This document shows, in pieces, positions 1-5,780 of a stretch of 23,727 bases of DNA (positions are counted from its first letter, which is position 1; every line of letters starts with the position of its first letter). Both the position numbers and the translations under genes were made by a program. The notes beneath the pieces are model-generated. The model searched no databases. It saw only the letters and a program-made list of their open reading frames with translations, and was not told the origin of the DNA. This DNA is from JAAEQG01 sp023133475 (lineage in GTDB: Bacteria; Planctomycetota; Phycisphaerae; UBA1845): assembly GCA_030631415.1 (NCBI GenBank), contig DAOVLE010000056.1, positions 1 to 23,727 on the forward strand, written 5' to 3'.

Positions 1-110
1 AAATGGGGGGATGCGAGATGAGATATTGTCGTTGGGTACACTCCCTTCTTCTCTGCGTTCATGGCAAGTCCGGGTTAGCGGCGACTGAGAAAGCGGTGTA
101 ATCGCATCTG

Positions 111-130
111 TAGGGCGGGTTTCACCCGCC
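111..130 (+). repeat. Short palindromic repeat, family B (copy B1)
   Basis: The sequence begins TAGGG and folds as a 7-bp hairpin, GGCGGGT and ACCCGCC around the loop TTC. The same stem with different 3-nt loops recurs at 9915-9935, 12604-12659 (two copies) and 14642-14661. A variant with a swapped base pair lies at 273-295. No coding potential is evident. Confidence 0.75.
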
Positions 131-178
131 GTTGTGGCTTTCCAGGAAACACTCTGCGATCTCCGCGCTCTCTGCGGT

Positions 179-195
179 GTGAGAAATGCGGGCTA
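179..195 (+). repeat. 17-base exact dispersed repeat, family E, copy 1
   Basis: The sequence GTGAGAAATGCGGGCTA occurs here and again at 5764-5780, where its last three bases are the reverse complement of the TPR gene stop codon. The identity is exact over 17 bases. The role is unknown, and it may be the edge of a longer dispersed element. Confidence 0.5.
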
Positions 196-200
196 ACACG

Positions 201-236
201 ATTCGTGTCCCCCACGGCTAAAGCCATGGGCCACCC
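201..236 (+). repeat. Dispersed repeat, family C, copy 1
   Basis: This single copy begins ATTCGTGTCCCCCAC and ends GGGCCACCC. It matches the two arms of the inverted pair at 7239-7362. Inside it is a small hairpin, GGC and GCC around TAAA. It is the same variant as the 7239 arm read on the opposite strand. Confidence 0.75.
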
Positions 237-272
237 ATCATCCATTGATTCGGCACGTTTGTCGCTTGGCGC

Positions 273-295
273 GGCAGGTTTTCAACCTGCCCTAC
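273..295 (-). repeat. Palindrome at the PEP-CTERM gene end (B5), possible terminator
   Basis: GGCAGGTT and AACCTGCC pair around TTC, followed by CCTAC. This is the family B palindrome, but the stem pair that is G-C elsewhere is A-T here, so pairing is kept. Read on the minus strand it lies immediately after the TAG stop of the PEP-CTERM gene and overlaps it slightly, so it could serve as a terminator or 3'-end stabiliser. No T-tract is obvious. Confidence 0.55.
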
Positions 296-723
296 ACCCG
301 ACGTCGCCAACAGAGCGTGATGCTGCCCAAGCCAAGCAAAATCAGTGATGAAGGCTCGGGTATCTCCATGATCCCGTAGGAAGTGATCGAGACCACCGAT
401 CCGTCCGTGGTTATGATTCCAGAGTCGCCGATGGCTGTCTCGAAACGGGTCATTACGCCGAAATCGGCTCCAAAATCTTCGCACAATAACAGGGCATCGG
501 CGGGTGAAGTCGGAAGCTCCACGCCCACGCCCGGCTCGGAACTCCACAGGTAAAGGTCCATCGTCGACCACCCAAATGGGGTAATGGATAAAACCTGGTC
601 GGGAGTTTCGCCGTGGTTTGTGATCTCGGCATAAATGGCGGCCCAGGCCGGCAAGCCGAAACTCAATAGAGCAACGATGCCGAACAAATGAATCATATGA
701 ATGATTAGTGAGTGGCGTGCCAT
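292..723 (-). CDS. PEP-CTERM sorting-domain surface protein
   Basis: This 143-residue protein has an N-terminal signal peptide (hydrophobic stretch about 11-28, ending PAWA before AIYAE). It closes with a textbook PEP-CTERM signal: IPEP at 121-124, a hydrophobic helix, then a Trp-Arg-Arg-Arg cluster. In this family the C-terminal signal is recognised by an exosortase and the protein is processed at the envelope. The middle part (30-120) is short, acidic and matches no domain I know. The ATG at 723 follows a strong AAGGAGG ribosome site by about 8 nt. It has no operon partner, because the next genes run the other way. An EpsI-like exosortase partner lies at the other end of the window. The passenger function is unknown. 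Confidence 0.85.
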   Translation of the reverse strand: MARHSLIIHMIHLFGIVALLSFGLPAWAAIYAEITNHGETPDQVLSITPFGWSTMDLYLWSSEPGVGVELPTSPADALLLCEDFGADFGVMTRFETAIGDSGIITTDGSVVSITSYGIMEIPEPSSLILLGLGSITLCWRRRV

Positions 724-767
724 CTTTCATCCTCCTTTCCACCCGCCCTACTTTGCCCGGCATATGA

Positions 768-796
768 TTGCCTCGGGGTGGAATGTCGAGTTTAAT
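768..796 (+). promoter_or_regulatory. Possible sigma70-type promoter for the T2SS-G-like gene
   Basis: TTGCCT and TTTAAT are separated by exactly 17 bases. They lie about 100 nt upstream of the GTG at 898, in the gap between divergent genes. The -35 box matches the E. coli consensus at 4 of 6 positions and the -10 box at 4 of 6. Weak on its own. Confidence 0.3.
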
Positions 797-897
797 GTGC
801 TCGGCGTCTGTGAAAATGCCGCTTCATGGTTTCCAGGTGCCGCCAAAGACGGTATGACAACTGTGTGGACTATTGACTCGGTTCCGGGTGAGCAGTT

Positions 898-1389
898 GTG
901 ACTTTGCGCACCAGACAAAAAATGCTGTATTTGATCGTTGGGGTGCCGGCTGTTGGAGTTCTGGGGAGCATCGCATGGATCGTCTGGTACGATATGAACG
1001 CCGGCCCGATTGCGGCGTTAAACAGCCCAAATAGTGGCAACGACACCGCCCCGCTTCCGGACTTCTCCACCAGGGCTATTGAGATGAAAATCCGGCAAAC
1101 CCGCAGGACCCTCCAACATGACGGCTTGCTTGGGCTTCATGTCGCGCGTTTTCAACGACGCGCGGGCAAGTATCCTGATCGGTTAACAGACCTGCTGCAC
1201 AAACCGCCCGATCTTACCAAAAAACATTGGGACGGGCCATACGTGAGCGGGGTTGACATGTTGAACGATCCTTGGGGCAAAACGTACCAATACTGTTGCC
1301 CCGGTACGCACAATCCCCAGAGCTACGATCTGTGGAGCGTGGGGCCCGACGGAGTGGGCCATACCGCGGACGACATCGGAAACTGGTAA
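898..1389 (+). CDS. T2SS protein G-like, membrane-anchored
   Basis: This 163-residue protein has one membrane segment (about 9-30) and a C-terminal region of about 100 residues typical of the type II secretion GspG/pseudopilin C-terminal domain. The markers are an amphipathic helix, LLGLHVARFQRRAGKYPD, then DPWGKTYQY, YDLWSVGPDG and a closing ADDIGNW. The usual prepilin cleavage motif (GFTLIE-like) is missing, so it is probably not a true major pseudopilin but one of the solitary G-like proteins common in Planctomycetota. The GTG start at 898 is preceded by GGGTGA. An in-frame ATG at 922 is an alternative start. The TerB-like gene follows after 22 nt and is probably co-transcribed. No other secretion genes are nearby, so its role is open. 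Confidence 0.75.
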   Translation: MTLRTRQKMLYLIVGVPAVGVLGSIAWIVWYDMNAGPIAALNSPNSGNDTAPLPDFSTRAIEMKIRQTRRTLQHDGLLGLHVARFQRRAGKYPDRLTDLLHKPPDLTKKHWDGPYVSGVDMLNDPWGKTYQYCCPGTHNPQSYDLWSVGPDGVGHTADDIGNW

Positions 1390-1411
1390 GAGATCACACA
1401 GAGGGATTGCC

Positions 1412-1804
1412 ATGAACTATCGAGAGCATAGAGAGCTTTTCCAGGCGATGTTGGCAGTTGCCGGTGCCGATGGGACAATCACACGCTCGGAGCGGGGCTT
1501 GCTCGAGGCGTTGGCAGAGCGCGTGGGCGTGGGCCTGACTTCGCTAAACGCCATGATTGATCGGGCGGTTCGGGAACGGAGTTTCGCGGCGAACCGTTTC
1601 TTCAACAGAGTGTCCGACCCGCTCAAAGCCATGGAGCTTCTGGTGGGGGCGGCGCGGATGGATGGTGAGATCAGCGAAGAGGAGCGGCAACTGCTCGTGC
1701 GCATCGCCGCAACCTGGGACATCCCCAACGACGAGTTTATGGAGGTGTTCAAGCGTGGTCTGGTTGCCGCGGATCGCCTGCGTGCCGAGCGCAAGAAGGC
1801 TTGA
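1412..1804 (+). CDS. TerB-like (tellurite-resistance/DjlA-type) domain protein
   Basis: This 130-residue, all-helical, soluble protein consists of one TerB-like domain. The family hallmarks are a first acidic loop, AGADGTITRSER (about 18-29), and a second, ARMDGEISEEE (about 82-92), each followed by a helix. In the fold these loops are Asp-containing and may bind a metal. The ATG follows AGAGGGA by a few nucleotides. It lies 22 nt behind the T2SS-G-like gene. TerB-fold proteins are found in stress response and membrane-associated complexes, but a lone domain like this does not show tellurite resistance, since no terC, terD or terZ is present. Function unassigned. Confidence 0.8.
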   Translation: MNYREHRELFQAMLAVAGADGTITRSERGLLEALAERVGVGLTSLNAMIDRAVRERSFAANRFFNRVSDPLKAMELLVGAARMDGEISEEERQLLVRIAATWDIPNDEFMEVFKRGLVAADRLRAERKKA

Positions 1805-1832
1805 ACCGGGGTCCCGGCCGGCACGGAGGGCG

Positions 1833-1872
1833 TAGGGTGGGTGGAACCTCGCGGAGCGAGGTGGAACCCACC
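1833..1872 (+). repeat. Nested palindromic repeat, family A (copy A1)
   Basis: An outer 7-bp stem (GGTGGGT with ACCCACC) encloses an inner 7-bp stem (ACCTCGC with GCGAGGT). A GGA triplet sits in the inner loop and on both sides of the internal loop. It begins 29 nt after the TerB-like stop. It faces copy A2 (1959-2000), with heptamers between them. Confidence 0.85.
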
Positions 1873-1883
1873 ATTCAGGGACA

Positions 1884-1945
1884 AGTCCAAAGCCCTGCGG
1901 GTCTCTGACTTTGGACTAGGGACTAGGGACTAGGGACTAGGGACT
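1884..1945 (+). repeat. Heptamer tandem array (ACTTTGG/ACTAGGG) with short inverted repeat
   Basis: One ACTTTGG at 1908-1914 is followed by four perfect ACTAGGG units (1915-1942) and a closing ACT. AGTCCAAAG at 1884-1892 is the inverse of CTTTGGACT at 1909-1917, so the start of the array can also fold into a hairpin. The same heptamer type recurs at 17864-17950. Confidence 0.8.
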
Positions 1946-1958
1946 TATTAGCCGGTGT

Positions 1959-2000
1959 GGTGGGTTCCGCTTCGCTCCGCGAAGCGGAACCCACCCTACA
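1959..2000 (-). repeat. Nested palindromic repeat, family A (copy A2)
   Basis: This is the inverted partner of A1. On its own strand the internal loop has become complementary, giving a nearly continuous 17-bp hairpin around GGA. It ends CCCTACA just upstream of the psd ribosome binding site, so it probably lies in or next to the psd leader. Confidence 0.85.
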
Positions 2001-2012
2001 GAGGATGATCTG

Positions 2013-2735
2013 ATGCCCATTGCCCGCGAAGGTTGGAAGGAACTGCTCGTTGGAACGCTGGTTCTGGGGGGATTGGCGGTGCTGGTGGGTTGGTGGTATT
2101 GGCTGTCGGCGCTGCCGTTTGTGGTGGTGTGGGTGTGGCTGATATCGTTTTTCCGGGACCCCAAGCGGGTTCGTGAGTATGAACCCGGCGAACTGTGTGC
2201 TCCGGCGGACGGCACGGTGACCGAAATCAGTGAGTTGGAGAGTTACGCCCCAATCGACGGCCCAGCGGTTCGCATCGGCATCTTCCTGAGCATTTTCAAT
2301 GTTCACGTGAACCGGTCGCCGTGCGGTGGAGTGGTGCGGTCGATGGAGTACCGCCCAGGCAAGTTCCTGGACGCCCGGAATGAGGACTCGGGGGAATTGA
2401 ACGAGTCGAACACCATCGTGCTGGAGGCTGATGCCCCACTCCCGGGACCGGTGGTGGTGCGTCAGATTGTGGGGGTGCTGGCTCGCCGGATTGTCTGTCA
2501 CGGCCTGGTTGGGGACAGGTGGGGGATCGGGCAGCGTTTTGGGATGCTCAAGTTCGGCTCTCGGACCGAGTTAATCATCCCCAAGCCGGCAGGCACTGAA
2601 ATATGTGTATCGATTGGCGACAAGGTGCGAGCGGGTTTGACCATTTTGGCCCGTCAACCGCTCACGCATTCTGCAGGGGCGAACCATGGAAACGATTGCG
2701 AAATTCGACACCCCCAGGAAACAACGACGGCGTAG
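2013..2735 (+). CDS. psd: Phosphatidylserine decarboxylase proenzyme (short, pyruvoyl type)
   Basis: This enzyme decarboxylates phosphatidylserine to phosphatidylethanolamine at the cytoplasmic membrane. The 240-residue chain starts with two membrane helices (about 10-29 and 31-46), followed by the family motif FFRDPKR (46-52). Further motifs are CAPADGTV (62-69), NVHVNRSP (96-103) and, near the C-terminus, FGMLKFGSRTEL. Gly182-Ser183 in that last motif is the expected self-cleavage site, with the serine becoming the pyruvoyl group. This is the short form found in many bacteria and archaea, not the longer E. coli type. The ATG follows GAGG about 8 nt upstream. The last 50 bases overlap the start of pssA in another frame, so the two steps of phosphatidylethanolamine synthesis are physically coupled. 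The C-terminal 20 residues, encoded in the overlap, look like a non-conserved tail. Confidence 0.93.
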   Translation: MPIAREGWKELLVGTLVLGGLAVLVGWWYWLSALPFVVVWVWLISFFRDPKRVREYEPGELCAPADGTVTEISELESYAPIDGPAVRIGIFLSIFNVHVNRSPCGGVVRSMEYRPGKFLDARNEDSGELNESNTIVLEADAPLPGPVVVRQIVGVLARRIVCHGLVGDRWGIGQRFGMLKFGSRTELIIPKPAGTEICVSIGDKVRAGLTILARQPLTHSAGANHGNDCEIRHPQETTTA

Positions 2736-3642
2736 TCGGCGGCTGCGGACCATCTCGACGTTTCCGACGTTGCTGACGTTGGGCAATTTGGTCTGCGGTT
2801 TTGCAGCGATCCACTTCTGTTTGCGGGCGATGTATTGTGTGGGTGCGGGCATCGACGATGTGCAGGTGCAGGCAGTGCACCGTCTGCTGACCGAGCGGTT
2901 TTTGCCGTCGTATTTGGCCATCGGCGCTTTTTTGATCTTCATGGGCATGTTCTTTGACATGCTCGACGGGCTGGTGGCCCGCATGACCAAGAGCACCAGT
3001 TCTTTCGGCGGGCAGCTCGATTCGCTGGCGGACATGGTCACCTTTGGGGTGGCACCGGCGATGTTGGTCGTTGCGGTGACCACGAAGTATTTGCGACAGG
3101 AGATGCTGGTGACTCCGCTGACTGATGATTTCGTCGGTCGTGGAGTGTGGATAACCGCAGTGGTTTTCGCGGCGTGTGCCGCCTTGCGGTTGGCCCGGTT
3201 TAACGTGGAACATGCCCGGGATGAATCTGCCCACCGCTGCTTTTATGGGCTGCCCAGCCCCGGGGCGGGGGCGGTGTTGGCATCACTGGTCTTGCTGCAA
3301 GAGCATCCCAGCGGAGTGAGCAGCACGATACTGGTCAGGATGTTGCCGTTTGTTGCCGTGGCGGCGGGTTTGCTGATGGTCAGCCGGTTTCGATATGTTC
3401 ACCTGGCTAATGCCTATCTCAAGGGCCGGCGCCCTTTCCGGCAAGTGCTGTTACTGGCAGTTGTGCCGATCGTGTTCTTCTGGCGACCGGCACCGGCGCT
3501 GGCGCTGATCGTCTGCGGATACGCCGCCACTGCCCCGCTGACCACCCTGGTGCGGCTGATCAGGCGCAATACGCCGACCGGCACGGAAAGTGATACATCG
3601 CAAACGTCGGCTGACTCATCCTCCAGCCGCAAGCATGCTTAA
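2686..3642 (+). CDS. pssA: CDP-diacylglycerol-serine O-phosphatidyltransferase
   Basis: This integral membrane enzyme transfers a phosphatidyl group from CDP-diacylglycerol to serine, making the substrate for the overlapping psd. The CDP-alcohol phosphotransferase signature is complete: D91, D94-G95, A98-R99, G108, D112 and D116, in the pattern DxxDGxxAR, 8 residues, G, 3 residues, D, 3 residues, D. SSFGGQLDSLADMVTFGVAP is typical of phosphatidylserine synthases of the Bacillus type. At 318 residues with many hydrophobic segments, plus a basic N-terminus and Ser/Thr-rich tail, it is slightly longer than usual. The ATG at 2686 has only a weak ribosome site (GGGGCG), which fits re-initiation from psd. 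Confidence 0.93.
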   Translation: METIAKFDTPRKQRRRSRRLRTISTFPTLLTLGNLVCGFAAIHFCLRAMYCVGAGIDDVQVQAVHRLLTERFLPSYLAIGAFLIFMGMFFDMLDGLVARMTKSTSSFGGQLDSLADMVTFGVAPAMLVVAVTTKYLRQEMLVTPLTDDFVGRGVWITAVVFAACAALRLARFNVEHARDESAHRCFYGLPSPGAGAVLASLVLLQEHPSGVSSTILVRMLPFVAVAAGLLMVSRFRYVHLANAYLKGRRPFRQVLLLAVVPIVFFWRPAPALALIVCGYAATAPLTTLVRLIRRNTPTGTESDTSQTSADSSSSRKHA

Positions 3643-3827
3643 ACTCAGTGCCGCGACCGTAAGGGAGCTGTCAAGTCCTGATCTAAAGTTGTCACTTATC
3701 GTTCTCCTTTCCGGTACATCTGTCGTGATATTCCGCATACGGGTTTACTGAATACTAATATGTCAAGGTCCATATTCGACACTGCCCGGGGTGTGACAAA
3801 AACGTTTCTCGGAAAATCCGGCGGAGA

Positions 3828-3836
3828 TGCTATAAT
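3828..3836 (+). promoter_or_regulatory. Extended -10 promoter candidate for the DUF1573 gene
   Basis: TGC followed by a perfect TATAAT (3831-3836) lies about 100 nt upstream of the DUF1573 start, in a gap of about 296 nt after pssA. No convincing -35 box sits 16-18 nt upstream, but an extended -10 (TGnTATAAT) can work without one. This suggests the gene is transcribed separately from psd-pssA. Confidence 0.45.
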
Positions 3837-3938
3837 CCTCGGTTCGGATGTTTGGCGGGTTTTGTCTGCAACGTGTTCGAGAGGTTGCCGACGACTCGCA
3901 TGGAGAGTTTTGGTTCTATTGAGTGAAGGATGACCGGG

Positions 3939-4907
3939 ATGAGGAGTGTATCAATAATGTTTGGGAAAATACGACCACACCGCAGGGTCGGCACCATGGC
4001 GTGCTTCAGTGTGTTATGTGTGCTTGTTTTGGCATGTGGCGCCTTTGCGGGGCCAACAAGCACCTCGATGGCAGTAGACGCCACTTTTGACGCCGCTAAA
4101 GTTGCGCCGCAGAAGGACGCCCCGCCAAAACCGGTCACCCCGGATGACTTCGTAGCCGACCAAAAGACGGGCTCCGACAAGGACACCAAGCCCAAGACGG
4201 AAGGTGGGCAGCCGAAACTGGTCTACGAAGCCCAAATCGTCACCTTGGAGCCCTCCTGGGCAGGCAAACCGCTCCAACCAACTTGGGTGATCAAGAACGA
4301 GGGTGATGCCGATCTGACCATCAAAGTGCGCGGTGGGTGAGGGACCAAAATCAACGGTCGGTCCGACCGCACGATCAAGCCCGGGGATTCCGAGAAGATC
4401 ACCGCCACCATCAACTCGAAGAATCTGGCGGGAGACATCACCAAAAAAATCACCTTGACCAGCAACGACCCCAAGCACAAAAAAGAGAAACTCACCTGCA
4501 AGGCACGGGTGCTGGTGCCTTTCAAGAGAAGCCCGCGAAACGTCAACTTCCGCGAGGTGGACCCCGACACCACCCCCATACCACAGAAGGTCAGCATCAC
4601 ACGCGGCGATGGTGCCCCGTTGCAGTTGGAGATAGTGCGCACCGGGCAGAAGGGGATCGTGGCTGAACTCAAGGAAATCAAGCCCGGCGAGCGCTACGAA
4701 TTGTTGGTGGGGCTGACACCGCCGCTTAAGTCTGGAAGGCTGCGGAGTTGGGTCCGGATCAAGACCGGAATCGAGGAGGTTCCAGAGACGACCATCGGGA
4801 TTTACGCTCAGATTCCCAGCGGATGGTCCGATTCCGACGGCAAGGCGGAACCGGTTATCAAAACTACAAAACGGGCGCAACCGATAATTCTCCCGGTCAA
4901 CAAATAG
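3939..4907 (+). CDS. DUF1573 protein with in-frame TGA at the conserved Cys (candidate selenoprotein)
   Basis: The frame runs to TAG at 4905-4907, interrupted only by TGA at 4338-4340, giving 322 residues if the TGA is read. An N-terminal hydrophobic segment ending ACGAFAG suggests export; a lipobox is less likely. A Pro/Lys-rich linker follows, then the DUF1573 core: WVIKNEGDADLTIKVRGG, the TGA codon, GTKI, IKPGDSEKI and TLTSNDPKHKKEKL. DUF1573 proteins normally read VRPxCGCT here, so the TGA replaces the first cysteine of CGC, while the second is Thr. The reading frame is the same on both sides, so no frameshift is involved. A SECIS-like hairpin follows. ATGs at 3930, 3939 and 3957 are possible starts. 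I chose 3939 because AAGGATGA is well spaced before it. The alternatives are a pseudogene with a nonsense mutation or a sequencing error. Molecular function of the family is unknown. Confidence 0.7.
4338..4375 (+). promoter_or_regulatory. SECIS-like hairpin after the in-frame TGA
   Basis: After the TGA, CGGTC (4355-4359) pairs perfectly with GACCG (4365-4369) around the loop GGTCC (4360-4364). A further G-C closure is possible. ATC (4350-4352) pairs with GAT (4373-4375) below a small internal loop. The loop begins 19 nt after the TGA and has G in its first two positions, which fits the general description of bacterial SECIS elements: short stem, G at the loop start, about 16-37 nt from UGA. 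The E. coli fdhF element has a GGUCU loop at nearly the same spacing. Its bulged U has no clear counterpart here. Confidence 0.5.
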
Positions 4908-4912
4908 GTTAG

Positions 4913-4952
4913 TAGGGTGGGTGGAGCTTCGCGGAGCGAAGCGCAACCCACC
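4913..4952 (+). repeat. Nested palindromic repeat, family A (copy A3)
   Basis: This copy lies 5 nt after the DUF1573 stop, between convergent genes. The inner stem is GCTTCGC with GCGAAGC around GGA. Compared with A1, two base pairs have changed on both sides (A-T to G-C, and C-G to T-A), so pairing is kept. It could act as a bidirectional terminator. Confidence 0.85.
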
Positions 4953-4993
4953 GCACCGACTAGGAACTCAATGGTGGGTTCCCCTTTTCCGGG

Positions 4994-5596
4994 TTAGTCT
5001 GTGTCGGGGAGCATGGTCCTGCGGATGTATTGGCAGTAAACCGCCCCGATGGGGTTATGGGCCAAAACGCGATCCTTGGCAATCAGTGTGGTCACCGGGG
5101 CGTGTGAGACGATGCTGAAAATGGCGTCGTGCCCGACGCAAAGCCCACAAAGGATGTTAAGCTCTGTCTTTGCAGCGTTGAGCAGGGTTGCTTGGCCGGC
5201 AGGATTGCACATGATCTCCGGATCTTTGCCCGGGTCGATCTGTTCGAGTTCGAAGGTCGCTTTGGGAATGCCGCACAGCTTGCAGCAAACCGAAGCGACC
5301 TCGAACTCGCAGCCGAGAATATCTGCGATAATTTCAGCTTCAGCCGCCAGCCCGACGCAGAATGCCAATCCCAGTTTGCGGTAGCCCAGTTCCTCGGCAA
5401 AAAGCATGATCTCGCGGATGCGGGGTTCCCGGCAGTAGTGGCGAGCTTCGACGGCTGAGGCGGCTTCGTGCAACCGGGCGATTTGGCGGTCTGCGTAGAG
5501 CGTCCGGTGGGCCTCAGCGTTGGAAAAGCAGTCTTTCCCGGCATGACATTCCCGGGTTCGGCATGAAGCACAGCGAGGCGTGGGTCCGCAGCTCAT
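4994..5596 (-). CDS. DUF1847 cysteine-rich, probable metal-binding protein
   Basis: This 200-residue soluble protein starts with a cysteine cluster: C3, C9, C12, C17 and C23 within CASCRTRECHAGKDC. The middle reads GYRKLGLAFCVGLAAEAEII, followed by EVASVCCKLCGIPK, IMCNPAGQA and LNILCGLCVGHDAIF. This pattern matches the DUF1847 family, whose cysteines are thought to bind metal, but whose function is unknown. The ATG at 5596 is fixed by AGAAGGAG a few nucleotides upstream. An in-frame extension further upstream would read into repeat DNA and is not supported. The gene stands alone, convergent with the DUF1573 gene and separated from the TPR gene upstream by a repeat pair. Confidence 0.85.
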   Translation of the reverse strand: MSCGPTPRCASCRTRECHAGKDCFSNAEAHRTLYADRQIARLHEAASAVEARHYCREPRIREIMLFAEELGYRKLGLAFCVGLAAEAEIIADILGCEFEVASVCCKLCGIPKATFELEQIDPGKDPEIMCNPAGQATLLNAAKTELNILCGLCVGHDAIFSIVSHAPVTTLIAKDRVLAHNPIGAVYCQYIRRTMLPDTD

Positions 5597-5639
5597 TGCA
5601 TTGCTCCTTCTATTGTGAGAACGGGCGTTTTCCCGGTTG

Positions 5640-5679
5640 TAGGGTGGGTGGAGCTTCGCGTAGCGAAGCGGAACCCACC
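5640..5679 (+). repeat. Nested palindromic repeat, family A (copy A4)
   Basis: The inner stem is GCTTCGC with GCGAAGC, and the inner loop is GTA instead of GGA. It lies just upstream of the DUF1847 gene and faces A5 (5719-5760), forming an inverted pair separated by 39 nt. Confidence 0.85.
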
Positions 5680-5718
5680 ATCGAGTTCCGAGTTCGATCT
5701 CCAACGTCCAGCAAATGC

Positions 5719-5760
5719 GGTGGGTTGCGCCTCGCTACGCGAGACTTCACCCACCCTACA
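5719..5760 (-). repeat. Nested palindromic repeat, family A (copy A5)
   Basis: This is the inverted partner of A4. On its own strand the inner stem GTCTCGC with GCGAGGC keeps all seven pairs, including one G-T wobble, although its sequence differs from A1-A4. It lies about 18 nt downstream of the TPR gene stop. Confidence 0.8.
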
Positions 5761-5763
5761 TCC

Positions 5764-5780
5764 GTGAGAAATGCGGGCTA
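5764..5780 (+). repeat. 17-base exact dispersed repeat, family E, copy 2
   Basis: This is identical to 179-195. Its final CTA is the complement of the TAG stop of the TPR gene, so the element supplies the stop codon of that gene. Confidence 0.5.

Larger units (their letters stand above)
1..291. other. Gene-free window edge filled with dispersed repeats
   Basis: No coding region is supported here. The stretch holds a copy of the GCGGCGAC-containing repeat (about 64-85), a short palindrome (111-130), a 17-base sequence that recurs exactly at 5764-5780 (179-195), one copy of the 36-39 nt element that forms an inverted pair near 7.3 kb (201-236), and a hairpin just past the end of the PEP-CTERM gene (273-291). 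This repeat density resembles the other gaps in the window. Confidence 0.6.

Noticed and set aside
701..901. Small reading frame ending in a GTGA overlap with the T2SS-G-like gene
   Set aside because: The overlap is tempting, but the frame has no recognisable sequence, no ribosome site, and runs through the PEP-CTERM start and a repeat half-site. Probably chance.
898..1389. True major pseudopilin gspG
   Set aside because: The prepilin cleavage and methylation motif is missing and no other type II secretion genes are adjacent. Only the C-terminal domain resembles GspG.
1884..1945. CRISPR-like array
   Set aside because: The units are contiguous heptamers with no spacers, and no cas genes are near. 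The larger palindromes are scattered, not arrayed.
4338..4340. TGA read as tryptophan (altered genetic code)
   Set aside because: TGA terminates other genes here, for example the ATPase at 13299 and the long TPR gene at 17965, and Trp is encoded by TGG throughout. The aligned residue is Cys, not Trp.
3939..4907. Frameshift as the cause of the interrupted DUF1573 gene
   Set aside because: Both halves are in the same reading frame, and only one codon, TGA at 4338-4340, interrupts them. No insertion or deletion is needed.
4014..4946. 310-residue frame on the minus strand opposite the DUF1573 gene
   Set aside because: It is an open antisense frame with low-complexity, Arg/Pro-rich composition and no family features. 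The plus-strand protein is clearly conserved.
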